From: Diplolepis rosae
Taxonomy: Eukaryota; Arthropoda; Insecta; Hymenoptera; Diplolepididae
Length of the DNA: 64,000 bases
Reading direction: 5' to 3'
Assembly: GCA_030998225.1 (NCBI GenBank)
Contig: JAPYXD010000715.1
Coordinates: forward strand, 4,778,501-4,842,500
Made by a program: the position numbers and the translations under genes. How positions within the stretch are numbered: position 1 is the stretch's first letter; every line of letters begins with the position of its first letter. Below are positions 25,901 to 34,239 of this stretch, one piece after another. Under the pieces are notes generated by a model. The model was given only the letters and a program-made list of their open reading frames with translations, searched no databases and was not told the DNA's origin.

Positions 25901-28582
25901 GTGCTAAACACATCGTGCGTTTGCGCCACGTTTGTGTATATGTAATGCATTGATCGGCATTTACCTGCATAAAAGTTTGATATTTATCGAACCAATTTTC
26001 ATAATTTGAGAATTATTAAACTCTGATATCATAATTGATTTATAATTTCAATGTTAAAATGAAAATATGTAAAAAAGCGAATAAAGAGCAACAAAGATTT
26101 AGTTGCGTTTGACACGACAGAGATACATTTCTATATGAAATACAGGCAACATATAAAAGTATAAAATCAAAAATGTTGTATGTGATGGTTTTTATTAAAA
26201 TCTGAGTATTTTTAATTAAAACTTGATTGCCCAAAAATGTTCCGTCTGTAATGAAAAAAATTTTGAGCTATACGTTCCTCTGCGGCAACAAATTATTATA
26301 TTGACCTAATTATTTTTCGATTCGAAGCAAAGAAAAAATTTAACTTCGGCCTATAACGTAGAGATCTTTTTATTTAAAATCGACTATAAAAAATTATGCG
26401 ATTCTAATAAATCATGAATCATTTTTTCAGAGAAAAGATTTCCCACAACTTCACCGTTTCTGATTTTTAAATATAAATTCTTTAATGGCTGAAAACATTT
26501 TAAAAAAATTTCCAAAACGAAATTTTTATAAACAAATTGCTGAATTTGATAATAATTTATTCATTTTCGAAAATTGGAAATGGTTATGTTGTAGGGAATC
26601 TTTTTCTCGAAAAAGTGATTTGTAATTTATTAAAATCGCATAATTTTTTTAAATTTGGAGAAAAGCGATAAGAAAAAAAATTGGGTAAAAAATAAAATTG
26701 ATTAATAAAATTATTTTTCTGTATTTCCAATTATTTCATAGAAATTAATCTTTTCTCTTCCAAAATAGCCTTTCAATAATAATATTGCTATTCTTGAAAT
26801 ACCTTAAAACTTGATTATCCAAAAATGTTCCGTTCTGTAATGAAAAAAATTTTGCGGTTATATGTTCCTCTGCGGCAACAAATTATTATATTGACCTAAT
26901 TATTTTTGGATTCGAAGCAAAGAACAAATTTAACTTCGGCCTATAACGTACAGATGTTTTTATTTAAAATCGACTATAAATACGTAGAAACAAAAACTTT
27001 TATCAGTGGTTTAGTATTGACGTATTAATTGCAGAAATTTTGTATTTTGAATGATCGTTATACGCAACTTTAAATTCCGCGTCGTTTGCATTCACGTCAA
27101 TGAGACACGGCAATTTTTTGACCTTATAAATAATCAAAGTATAATCAATGCATTACATATACACAAACGTGGCGCAAACGCACGATGTGTTTAGCACGAA
27201 GCAGAGGAGTGCGAGGGCACAGTGGAGCTGTGTTTAGACGAAGCCTTCATTTGTTCGCACACAGCTCTGCTTCGTCCGAACGGCGTGTGCCCAGCGCGAA
27301 GCAGAGATGTGCGCTCACACATTCTGGCTATGCGAGGACATAGCTGAGCTGTGTCCAATCGTACATTTTCGTAAGAACACAGCTCTGCTTTGTCCCGCGC
27401 ACATGACAGCTGCGTTCTCTTCTCTCCGTGTAGAACCCCCTGCAATTTTTCACCGATTAATCGGGACATTACAACCTCCATGGACCCTCGTTTGATAAGT
27501 CTCCCCACCCATCCTTTTTTGGCGTAGCCAAGAGAAGGACTTCTTCAAAGTGACAGTCCAAGGAGATAATGATTAATAAATGGTCATTTTTATTGCTATT
27601 TGCATCAACATAACAATTGAATGAAACAAAAATCGCTCTCATCGATCTCTTAAGAATTCAATTTTGAATATTCTAGAAGGAAGAAATCCTAATTGGGTTC
27701 AGAATTGTGTTTCTTAATGTTAGTTTGGACTTCGTTTTTTAATATCGCCCCATTGTGCGACATGGCGCTGGGAATAACTTGGAAACAGGGTTTTAAGTAG
27801 GACACATTTAAAAGGAATAATTATGAATAGAATCCTATTCTAAACTAACACTAGGGTGCATTTATTGATATTTTTCATATTTTTAAACAGGTTTTAGGCT
27901 GCACTGCACCTCACATTCACTGTGCAAATGCTGTTGCATATATAGGAGATGGGCGCTTTCATTTAGAAGCGGTCATGATAGCTAATCCTAAATTACGAGC
28001 TTTTCGATACGATCCCTATGAAAAGAGATTTACCGAAGAATCTTACAACCACAATATAATGCGTGACAGTAGAAAAAAGGCAATATGTCAATCTGCTATT
28101 GCTAATAAAATTGGATTGTTACTTGGAACACTTGGTAGACAAGGAAACACTAATGTTCTCTTTCATCTGCAAGAGAAAATAAATACATTGAGAAAGCAAC
28201 ATATTATCATTTTACTGTCGGAAATATTTCCAAATAAACTGAAACTTTTTAACGATGTAGATGCTTTTATACAGGTATTTAGATGATTCAAATTTGAAAT
28301 TATACAAAAAAGGGGGTAATGGAAGAAAATCTAATCGATAAATTATTGCAGGTTGCTTGCCCAAGACTGAGTATCGATTGGGGTATATCCTTTGAGAAGC
28401 CTCTATTGAATTGTTATGAAGCTGCTGTGGCACTCAATATGTTAGATTTCATTGGAGAAGAAGAGTACCCAATGGATTTTTATGCACTTGCCAGCCTTGG
28501 ACCTTGGACACCAAACCATAAATCACCTGAATTAAACAAACAAACAAATGAATGTTGTGGAAAATGTAACAAAATTAGTTAG
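4634..28582 (+). CDS. DPH1: DPH1, diphthamide biosynthesis enzyme (four exons, whole gene)
   Basis: The protein is the 2-(3-amino-3-carboxypropyl)histidine synthase subunit. With DPH2 it forms the [4Fe-4S] radical-type enzyme that moves the aminocarboxypropyl group of SAM onto a histidine of elongation factor 2, the first step of diphthamide synthesis in the cytosol. The coding exons are 4634-4946, 5085-5392, 27891-28274 and 28352-28582; all junctions have GT/AG and keep frame, giving 411 residues against about 440 in mammals. Visible family signatures are [62 protein letters not shown] and [10 protein letters not shown]. The three cluster cysteines fall in exons 2 (GACC), 3 (LGC) and 4 (VAC). 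Start: ATG at 4634 (AACATGG) is preferred; an in-frame ATG at 4571 would add 21 residues. AATAAA signals follow at 28725 and 28753. No disabling mutation is seen. Confidence 0.95.
5085..5392 (+). CDS. DPH1: DPH1 exon 2
   Basis: The acceptor tttgtttcacag ends at 5084, and splicing completes the glycine codon to give [14 protein letters not shown] with the first cluster cysteine. It continues through [19 protein letters not shown] and [10 protein letters not shown] and stops at 5392 before donor gtaatt. The frame has no stop over the whole exon, including the part before the ATG at 5264. Confidence 0.93.
6247..7400. repeat. Inverted-repeat element, ~1.15 kb
   Basis: The left arm from about 6247 (cccgtttttcagtcctcgat at 6261) pairs with sequence ending near 7397 (ggactgaaaaacggg). 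Similarity extends about 100-130 bp inward on both sides, through ccaaataata. No ORF is present. An internal ~75 bp segment (about 6665-6745, ggtcaccgattt) recurs near 51845-51925, so it is part of a dispersed family. Confidence 0.68.
7960..8590. repeat. Palindrome-rich repeat block
   Basis: Two overlapping inverted repeats are visible. A segment with taatataaaacatgtcat near 7988 is inverted near 8265-8290. A ~150 bp arm starting near 7988 (ttctgaccggggattcag) is inverted at about 8440-8590 (ctgaattcaggg-type sequence in the complement). A third related copy lies near 8334-8400 (aattccgacctcaacttcgg). No coding capacity is recognised; a composite non-autonomous element is likely. Confidence 0.6.
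8604..8637 (+). repeat. 17 bp perfect tandem duplication
   Basis: taccagttgcgggacag occurs twice head to tail at 8604-8620 and 8621-8637 with no mismatch, inside otherwise AT-rich sequence. Confidence 0.95.
8860..9105 (+). pseudogene. Relic of a TE-associated uncharacterised ORF (LPPLHIKLG family)
   Basis: The frame ending at 9013 contains [20 protein letters not shown] followed by [14 protein letters not shown] recognise this as a segment common in uncharacterised arthropod and hydra proteins that multiply with transposons. After a stop and a frame change, 9018-9060 still reads [13 protein letters not shown], which normally follows. So this is an internal piece of that family with at least one frameshift. 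Function is unknown. The upstream part of the frame (from 8750) is AT-rich filler. Confidence 0.5.
9106..11558. other. Intronic stretch with no recognised gene
   Basis: AT-rich sequence with scattered short frames. At about 10520-10740 there is a segment resembling the units of the degenerate array at 21.3-24.1 kb (it contains gtcaataaatatttaaagtt). Short frames at 9305-9493, 9721-9921 (minus) and 11374-11562 are not recognised. Confidence 0.5.
11559..11870 (-). CDS. Hypothetical 103-residue ORF
   Basis: A clean open frame with a balanced, non-AT-biased composition, unlike its surroundings: leucine-rich at the N-terminus ([20 protein letters not shown]), then acidic ([20 protein letters not shown]). 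It starts at an ATG at 11870. A pyrimidine-rich acceptor-like tttatttttag lies about 75 bp upstream. No family is recognised. It could be a surviving exon of a transposon gene or of a gene nested in the intron. Confidence 0.3.
   Translation of the reverse strand: MVSTVNSLSRLLNVPINPLNVIKLLLVVFQTMNISDSEVNAAKQQLADHFQEILIQAMNEFNGVEIVEENTLDFSEPYKDWEPSAVKDTYAEWTPKLCSRVDH
12140..12840 (+). repeat. Degenerate tandem repeat, ~150 bp unit, about five copies
   Basis: A ggTGGTTaCCCCC-like core recurs at about 12157, 12312, 12450, 12602 and 12761, spaced 138-159 bp. Each core is followed at similar distances by ttttt and caaaa/aaaatacgt motifs; alternate units share the longer match aaacacgtaaactttgttct / aaatacgtaaactttatttt. 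The copies are strongly diverged. No coding sense is seen. Confidence 0.68.
13597..14816 (+). mobile_element. Mariner element C, near full length, inactive
   Basis: The ends are ccaggggtgttagttgaaat at 13597 and the inverted cttcgactaacacccctgg ending at 14816. Both are flanked by TA (tata on each side). The length of 1,220 bp fits an ordinary mariner. It lies inside element B. Confidence 0.93.
13769..14739 (+). pseudogene. Mariner transposase of element C, inactive
   Basis: The frame starts [12 protein letters not shown] at 13769 and shows the two N-terminal HTH regions, then a catalytic core with [45 protein letters not shown] and LPERWAK. Defects: stops at 13838 and near 13999, a deletion or frameshift near 14100 that removes the usual WVPHEL linker, and a late TGA at 14638. 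The mariner D,D34D triad is broken: the Asp of HDH is present, but 34 residues later the expected Asp is Gly (PSGYH). Confidence 0.92.
14817..16240. other. Interior of element B without genes
   Basis: AT-rich body of element B to the right of mariner C. No coding region or further repeat is recognised. The minus-strand frame at 15492-15716 is low in information and not assigned. Confidence 0.5.
17480..17905 (-). pseudogene. Tc1/mariner (IS630)-type transposase relic with DUF4817-like HTH
   Basis: From ATG 17904 the frame reads [20 protein letters not shown], then [20 protein letters not shown] and [19 protein letters not shown], the N-terminal HTH region common in insect transposon proteins. 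After a break, 17500-17560 on the same strand reads [15 protein letters not shown], the second catalytic block. The part between is deleted, and the rest downstream is unrecognisable. Confidence 0.78.
18064..19059. repeat. Inverted-repeat element with 19 bp ends
   Basis: cagtgttaggaattcagaa at 18064-18082 recurs as its exact complement at 19041-19059. The ~996 bp body is AT-rich with no ORF. CAG...CTG ends are hAT-like, but the flanking 8 bp do not match, so the family is undecided. Confidence 0.6.
19336..21303 (-). pseudogene. R1-type LINE, decayed ORF1 end and ORF2
   Basis: Read right to left: an ORF1 tail with [16 protein letters not shown] near 21150, and a zinc-knuckle region [16 protein letters not shown] then [10 protein letters not shown] at 20801-20890. 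ORF2 follows with endonuclease-like [15 protein letters not shown] (20750) and [12 protein letters not shown] (20520), then reverse transcriptase blocks [19 protein letters not shown] (20020), [20 protein letters not shown] (19960), SLVGPLLWN (19660) and [11 protein letters not shown] (19560). The active-site box is F-T-D-D instead of F-A-D-D. Several frame breaks lie between blocks, and sequence after the RT palm is lost near 19336. R1 clade is inferred from order and wording of the motifs. Confidence 0.82.
21305..24300 (+). repeat. Degenerate AT-rich repeat array, ~250-290 bp units
   Basis: A gtcaataaatgcttaaag-like core recurs near 21409, 21910, 22449, 22745 and 23265, at spacings of about 500, 540, 295 and 520 bp, i.e. 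near multiples of 250-290. A second motif (gtggcctaagcacagatttt) occurs near 21590, 22936 and 23352 and inverted near 22045 and 23690. The inverted copies suggest a complex or rearranged array. No coding region is recognised, and open frames here are products of low complexity. Confidence 0.55.
24783..25655 (-). pseudogene. R1-type LINE ORF1 5' part and probable 5' leader
   Basis: The minus strand from 25248 to 24783 has GC-richer, lysine/glutamate-rich frames (two overlapping, hence a frameshift) ending in [20 protein letters not shown], a phrase typical of the ORF1 start region of R1-like LINEs. Sequence to the right (25250-25655) is GC-rich without frames and fits a 5' untranslated leader. 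Orientation and order match the R1 part at 19336-21303, about 3.5 kb away, so both may be one element split by the AT-rich array. Confidence 0.62.
26215..26391 (+). repeat. Direct repeat copy 1 inside TIR element
   Basis: About 175 bp from aaaacttgattgcccaaaaa to aaatcgactataaa. It recurs at 26809-26981 with few differences. Together the copies flank ~420 bp, suggesting an internal duplication or solo-insertion remnants. Confidence 0.85.
26809..26981 (+). repeat. Direct repeat copy 2 inside TIR element
   Basis: Second copy of the 26215-26391 repeat, same orientation, sharing ctctgcggcaacaaattatt and ttcggcctataacgta. Confidence 0.85.
27433..27890. other. DPH1: Distal end of DPH1 intron 2
   Basis: No element or gene is recognised. 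It ends with a polypyrimidine-poor but workable acceptor (tttttaaacag). Confidence 0.5.
27891..28274 (+). CDS. DPH1: DPH1 exon 3
   Basis: The acceptor tttttaaacag ends at 27890. The exon opens in phase 0 with [11 protein letters not shown], carrying the second cluster cysteine, then [34 protein letters not shown] and [10 protein letters not shown]. The donor gtattt is at 28275. It lies 22.5 kb from exon 2, yet joins it exactly at the conserved LSPGE/VLGC position. Confidence 0.94.
28352..28582 (+). CDS. DPH1: DPH1 exon 4 (terminal)
   Basis: A 77 bp intron (28275-28351, ending attattgcag) precedes [11 protein letters not shown], which holds the third cluster cysteine. The exon continues through [31 protein letters not shown] and a cysteine-containing tail (CCGKC) to a TAG at 28580. 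The tail length and the short Cys-rich end resemble other DPH1 proteins. Confidence 0.94.
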   Translation, partial: VACPRLSIDWGISFEKPLLNCYEAAVALNMLDFIGEEEYPMDFYALASLGPWTPNHKSPELNKQTNECCGKCNKIS

Positions 28583-30100
28583 ATATCTCGCAAAATTATA
28601 TTTAGAAAAACAGTAAAACTTTACGTAGGGTTATAAATTTATAATTATGTTTATTTCCTATTTTTTTATTAATTCAATATAGACTTGTGTATATGGTTTA
28701 TACGTATAAAAGTTTTGAACAGAAAATAAATTCATAATCCTTTTTGTCACTGAATAAAACATGAATTATGCATACGATCTGTTGTGTATACATTTCATTA
28801 CAATTCTAAAAAATGTATGTGAATGAGAAAAAGGAATAAATGTTAAGTTGCAACAAAAATTGTGACTGGTCACTTACGAATAAAGTTTCTATTTAAAAAA
28901 TATTGTAAATTCATATAAGTATACTTAATGATGGGTGATTACTCCTGTGACCAGTGGTAAGTCATGTATTTCCTGACGTGGTAATTACCGGTCACGCTGG
29001 TCAGACTTGGTCATTACGATTTTTCTCATAATAAGGAAGATTTTTTTATTAGAAAGTGGAATTATATGACTAAGTCAGTTGTGCACTTTTCATTGAGTTA
29101 CAAACCTCTAAAGATACTTTAGGCGATAAATTTAATCAAGAATAAAAATTTGAAATACTCTTAACCGCATCCAATGATTGCTTCAACTGAAAAGTTACTA
29201 TTATTTGCGTCTTACAAGGATTAACATGACTGACCAATGTGACCGCGGTAATACCGGTCAGAATTCGATAATACATGCAAAGGCATGTTGCTGTCACACT
29301 TGCACTTATAGCCCTATTCTGCAACCCGTTCGCGGCCACTCTATATGTATAGTAAAGATGTGAGTGAAGTTGCCATAGGGAAAGCATAAGTGCAGGTGAG
29401 CGAAACACGGGGATTCATAAAAGTGTCTTTGTCTATAGGTCGCATATGCGTGTTAAACATATGAAGAAGTGTTGCTTAGATGTAGATAAATTTTTAATCC
29501 TTCCGCTTAAAGCTAGAATTCCATCAGGTAAACAGACGGATTTACATTGATATTTATATAGATGAACGGATAAGTTTAGTTTACTTGAAGAGTTAATTAA
29601 AATTGCGCAACCTAAAATGTTTATAAAATTTAGCATTATTTATGTTTACGCGGTTTTTAGTTATATTTTCGCACTCATAATTACTACATATTCTAGAGCA
29701 TCCTCCTATTGCGAGAATTAAAAATGTAAAAGATTGTTGCTTAGATGTCATTACATTTTAATTTCTTCTGCTTGAAGCGAGAATTCCATCAGGTAAACAG
29801 GCTAATTTACATTTGACTGTATAGGCATAAAAGGAAACGTTACACTAAAAGAATTATGAACAATTCCACGACCTTAAATGTTTCCTAAATAAGGAATTTA
29901 CTCTCACTGTTAACAACAATCATTTATTTCTAAAGTCTGAATCCTTCACTTGTATTTTGTGTAAAGTACAGTTACGAATTCTGAATATTACAAAAGGCTT
30001 ATTCGGATTATGGACCAAGCCTATCAATTACACTGGTCGACAAAATATGACCTATGTGTTCATGGAATGAAATATATCATTTTCAGAGTAGTTTTCTGTG
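28583..30100. other. DPH1 3' UTR and intergenic DNA with short repeats
   Basis: AATAAA at 28725 and 28753 probably ends the DPH1 transcript. A ~30 bp inverted repeat (taccggtcacgctggtca near 28983, inverted near 29228-29262) suggests a small MITE. A ~100 bp direct repeat sharing gaattccatcaggtaaacag occurs near 29465-29560 and 29729-29825. No protein is recognised. Confidence 0.5.
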
Positions 30101-31012
30101 TTAACCCTCAGATGACACACTTCAAAATAATTTCATAAATGACACAAGGGGTCTTTTGAACCCCAGCGTGAAAAAGTGTCGATATTTCATAGAGTTTTCA
30201 ATGTATTGCTCTGAAAATTTAACATGATCTTTATCAGATTTGGTTGTGAACATAATGTTAAAAATTATTGAAAACTTTTTTTCTTGAATTTTCGATTTTT
30301 CACGTAAATAATAACCATATCTTTGTTAATTTTGAATATTTTTTGCTAAAAATTGAAGGGAGTAAGCTTGAAGTACTACACTTTAAGGTAGCACTGGTAG
30401 TTATTGTGAGCTTTCCAAAAAAGGTAATTTATCTCAAAGTATGATGTGGAAAAACTGAGGTCAAGTGAAAATGCAGTTGCAGCTTGAATAAAACCAATAT
30501 ATTATATTGTATTGTAAAAAAAATTTCAAATGTTTTTCAGCCAGAGAAGTGTTGTAAACAAATAAAACAAATGAAATACTACAAAAAACATTATTTATTG
30601 ATAAATAATTACTCTGGGCGCATACATTCGACGCAGTTGCTTTGTTGCTCATTTTATAACAAACGCTGCAATTTTCGATAAAACTGCTCCAAACGTGCCT
30701 AATCGGAGCTAATCTGTTATTCCGGTCTCTCGAATTTTTGTCATCGAATCGCAAACAAATAAGAAGAAAGGAAAATCTCATTCTTGACATTACGGCCCGA
30801 TACATGGAAATACCACTTTCATTTTCCCACAGATAATGAACATCGACATTAGCTGATTTCCACGCTCCAGGATAATAAATCAAACCAATCAAAGCTTTAA
30901 TTTCTACGATGTCCGTAATTTTGTGATATGACTGCACCTGGAAACCTTTTGCCATGGATACAGCGCAGACATTCTCAATCTGAGTATTGGTGTGCTGAAC
31001 TATTTCTTCCAA
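30101..31012 (-). pseudogene. piggyBac-family transposase fragment with 3' terminus
   Basis: The minus frame 31012-30461 contains EIVQHTNTQIENV, DIVEIKALIGLIYYPG, LWENESGISMYRAVMSRMRF and LRFDDKNSRDRNNRLAPIRH, a sequence order specific to piggyBac transposases (DDE_Tnp_1_7). After IENCSVCYK the homology ends abruptly, so the catalytic DDD part is missing. At 30101 TTAACCCT, followed by ggggtcttttgaacccc, looks like a piggyBac terminus at its TTAA target. The 5' end is not found. Confidence 0.82.
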
Positions 31013-31330
31013 TCAGCCCTGTGCATTTCAAACAAAAATGTCGATTCCTTAGTTTCCCGAGGTGTGTTAGTTCCTATTTTCTCCACCAGCGCTAGTTGTA
31101 ACATCACTTCCAGTTTTTCTATTGCTGTCAATGGGACGTCATTTTATCAAGTAAAATCATGACTTTTATTATAATTTTATATTCTCGACATTACTCATCA
31201 TGAGTTAACCTTCTTTTATAAAGGTAAAATTTAATAATTTTGTGTATGTTCTTGATATTAAGTTAATTTAATTTTTATTTTTCTTGTGTGTGACAATTTC
31301 ACTAATTAGTGTTTTTTTAATTTAATAAAG

Positions 31331-31372
31331 CCTAATGAGGTTAGCAAACCCATAGCCAACGAAACGTCGCAA
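31331..31372 (+). ncRNA. Possible degraded hammerhead ribozyme motif
   Basis: ctaatgag, a stem gttagc/gccaac with one mismatch, and gaaac gtc follow the core order of a hammerhead (CUGAUGAG, stem II, GAAA), as in Penelope-like elements. The core has an A where G is needed and stem I cannot be formed well, so activity is unlikely. It may be a scar of a Penelope-like terminal repeat. Confidence 0.25.
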
Positions 31373-31439
31373 CAATTTTGACATCATAAAGAGTTTTCTT
31401 CTTTATATTTGACCCTCATTGATCGCAAACCAGCATCTT

Positions 31440-32664
31440 TTATAATATTAATATGGAGGGTGACACTATCAGTTCTTCACGAAATAAAATACAGTTTGTA
31501 CATTGGACTACGAAATTTATAAACGACAAACATAAGCCTATATCTTTTAAACAATGTACAAGAATTGAAAACGTGTTCAGGAATTTCAAGTCCTTCTGCA
31601 GACATTAATTTTGAAACGTCATTCGCGCGACGTGATGATCAGCGATTTTTGCGACATAAAAATTGTTGCCTAATAATGGGAGTAGATTCAAAAGACTTAA
31701 GATGTGATACTTGTAAAACTGGACGACACGCATTAATAAAAAAAAGAAAAGAGATTGAAAGAACGCAAATCAGTGCAACGTTTAAAGCCGAATCTAAGTC
31801 CTTTAAGCAAAAAAAGGTTTAATTTGATCCAGGAACAACTGAAACTTGAACGACGACAGAATATTAGAAGTAAAACAAGATTGCTTATGTACAAAAACCA
31901 GTTCCACAAATGTAAAGAAAAATTACTGGCTATAGAGAAAGAATCTTAGAACGCGAAATTAGACCAACACAATTTGAAAATGTACGAGCGTACTGCAATT
32001 AATGAAATTCTGAATGCAGCCAAGGTTCCAAATAGTTAAGAACGTAGATACTCAGACGAATGGTTAAAGGTGTCTCTCTTGTTACACATGCGTTCGCCAA
32101 CTACGTACAGATTTCTTCGGGATAATAATGTTTTGGCTCTGCCTTGCACCCAAAGTATTCGTCGGTATGTATTTCGTAAATTAATTATTATTGTTATTGT
32201 TTTATTTACCTTAAGTTTCTTATAATAAACCGTAATTTGTTAATATCGTACTGGTACATAGCTTTGATAGAGATGCCTTGTGGATTCGATCCAAAGTTTT
32301 TCAACTTTTAAAGGAAAAGTTGTCAACATTATCGGATGTTGATCTTGATTCAATATTGGCGCTGGACGAAATTGGAACTCGAAAAAGAGTGTCCGTAGAT
32401 TCCAAACATTTGGATTATAAAGGTTTTGTTGATTTCGGAGAGAAGGATAGACTAGTAGACACCAGCGAGAAAACTGACCATGGTCTCGTATTCATGTTAG
32501 TCCCGATAATTAATGATTCAGCACAACCAATTGCAGTTTTTGCTGCAAATGGTCCAACTCCGGGTTCTACCTTAGCTCTTCTAATTATCGAAGCAATCAT
32601 ACTCTTGGAAAGGGCAGGTGCCAGAATTTAATAAAATGCGTCCGGAACCGTCTACACAGTGGAA
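31440..32664 (+). pseudogene. P-element/THAP9-like transposase, N-terminal half
   Basis: Broken plus-strand frames read in order: FARRDDQRFLRHKNCCLIMG (31630), a lysine-rich coiled region (31755-31949), RYSDEWLKVSLLLHMRSPTTYRFL (32045-32115), LPCTQSIRRY, then SILALDEIGTRKRVS and KGFVDFGEKDRLVDT with DHGLVFMLVPI (32350-32500). These are RNase H-fold and GTP-binding-region phrases of P-element transposases, with DE of ALDEI as the first catalytic site. At 32640 NLIKCVRNRLHSGNLK follows after a deletion. The C-terminal half continues 16 kb away at 49125. Several stops show it is dead. Confidence 0.84.
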
Positions 32665-32773
32665 ATTTAAAGGTTGGTATAAAAATTCAAAAAAATCGTT
32701 GAGAATGAATTAGAAAAATTGAATATTAGGTATAAATTACCACTTGGCTATTGTTTTTTAGTGCATTAAAAAA

Positions 32774-32920
32774 CTCTGGGACATCAGCTGTTTTACCGGC
32801 AGAGTATTTGCACTATTATGCAAGTGAGTGTGCTTACATGTTAATTAAGAGATTGCGCTACTAACGTTTACCGACAGGAACATTTGACAGTGTACCTAAC
32901 TTATCAAGCAAGTGGAAATC
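32774..32920 (+). repeat. Polinton left terminal inverted repeat (core)
   Basis: The segment ctctgggacatcagctgttt to aagcaagtggaaatc pairs with 48752-48897 inverted, with only scattered mismatches. Weaker similarity extends outward to about 32748. Confidence 0.88.
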
Positions 32921-32941
32921 TCACGTTGAGTTTCCCTCTTT

Positions 32942-33015
32942 TATATAAACGTTTTTTTTTATTTTACCACTGTACAACTTTGTGCTTGTTAGTTTATTCT
33001 CACAATTTAACCAGG
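32942..33015 (+). promoter_or_regulatory. Probable promoter and first donor of Polinton left gene
   Basis: A TATA-like tatataaac at 32942 lies just inside the left repeat. A strong splice donor ag|gtaagt at 33014 follows about 70 bp on. This fits a transcript with a non-coding first exon leading to the spliced ORF at 33503. Confidence 0.4.
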
Positions 33016-33502
33016 TAAGTATTTATTTGCATTCCTCCTCAACCTAGAACTTTGCTTCATGAATTATTTGGTATGGCCGATTATATTTACTTGTGTTGTA
33101 CTTTGATATAAATTGAAAAAATTTAAAATTTATTTCTAAATTCAAATACGAGCGCGCTATGTAATAAGCTATCTCCGTGGTGATGAGGGACAGAACACAC
33201 CCTTTGATACCACCTTGCTTATTCCCACCATAGCTACCTCTCCGTGAAATGGCTTCTATCGTCCCGGCTCCACCGAATGGTAGCAGTACCTGGAAGTCTT
33301 TCTTAGTGAATATCTTTGAGATCAATTTAATAGGCTTCGTATCACTTTAATCGCGTAAGTTACAATCAATATGTATCAAATGCTTGTTTTATGAACTATA
33401 TAGTTATCTAAAATGTAAATGTTTTAGTTTATTTTAGAAGTAATATCCACATCAAGACATTTAAGTGATCACGTGACTTTTTCAAATATATTCAAAGGCA
33501 AT

Positions 33503-34237
33503 ATGGACATGGAATTAGGCTTAAGTCTCAGTGGATCTAGTTCTGAGGATGAACCAACAAAGGGCGAATTACAAAAAGTATGATCTTTGTTTCATATCCT
33601 AAATTTGTAGTAAAATTTCTTTATCTTATAGGTCTATTTGAATGTGATAAATTAATTTTGAATCTAACCTAATTCTGATATTTAATCTATGTATTTAAAA
33701 TTTAAAGTCAACCTAATTCTAACATTATTGAATCTAACTTATTATTTATTAAAAATCTAAAGCTAACCTAATTCTAATAATAAATCTAGTCTATGTCCAA
33801 AAGTGAATGTAATCTAACTTAAAAGTCTCTATATTCTCTTATTTTTTGTTTCTCAGTTGGATAGTAAACCTTCGGTAATTTCACGTGGGACGTCACCAAT
33901 TCGGAACACTGTTTCAAGAGGTACATCACCTATTCCTGATCTTTTCGAAGGCCTCATTGCAAACAATAGTGATGGTAACGTCTACGTCCCAAAATACATC
34001 CCGACACCTAAGTGTCTAATATCTGGAAAAAAGGATGAAAACTCACCTCCTAAAAAGAAAAGGAAGATTATTTTTGTGAGTCCTCATCATGAACGTGGAA
34101 AAGGAAGAAAAAAATTTCAACCTGCGACTTCCAGTTCAGAAATAATAAAAAAAAATAATAAAAATTATCAGAGTTCTTCTCCACCTTCTCTTCTTCTCTT
34201 GATCAACCTTGGTGCAGAAAACGAACTCAACCTCTAA
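33503..34237 (+). CDS. Polinton spliced ORF with nuclear-localisation-like stretch
   Basis: Exon 33503-33577 starts MDMELGLSLSGSSSEDEP and ends at donor gtatga. The acceptor ttttgtttctcag ends at 33856, and exon 33857-34237 continues in frame LDSKPSVISRGTSPI. A GTSPI phrase occurs twice (SRGTSPIRN, SRGTSPIPD), and PPKKKRKI at about residue 90 looks like a monopartite nuclear localisation signal. The total is about 151 residues, acidic N-terminus, basic middle. No family is recognised. It may be a DNA-binding or regulatory protein, which is inference only. Confidence 0.5.
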
Positions 34238-34239
34238 AA

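Larger units (their letters stand above)
25666..27432. mobile_element. TIR element with ~290 bp arms (CACGGAGAGA ends, TA target)
   Basis: The left arm begins cacggagagaagagaacgca at 25668 and the complement ends ctccgtg at 27430, with TA on both sides. The arms match for about 290 bp (to ~25960 and from ~27140) and are GC-rich compared with the body. Minus-strand frames at 25755-25970 and 27191-27508 are just the arms. The body has no transposase. Ends and target match element B (13402-16306), so both seem to be one superfamily of non-autonomous elements. Confidence 0.88.
5393..27890 (+). other. DPH1: DPH1 intron 2, 22,498 bp, filled with transposable elements
   Basis: The donor gtaatt at 5393 and acceptor aacag at 27890 join codons for the conserved LSPGE|VLGC boundary. 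The two other introns are 138 and 77 bp, so this one is hugely expanded. Its contents are listed separately. At 5393-6246 I see only AT-rich sequence with no recognisable element; the open frame at 5865-6077 is not recognised. Confidence 0.9.
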
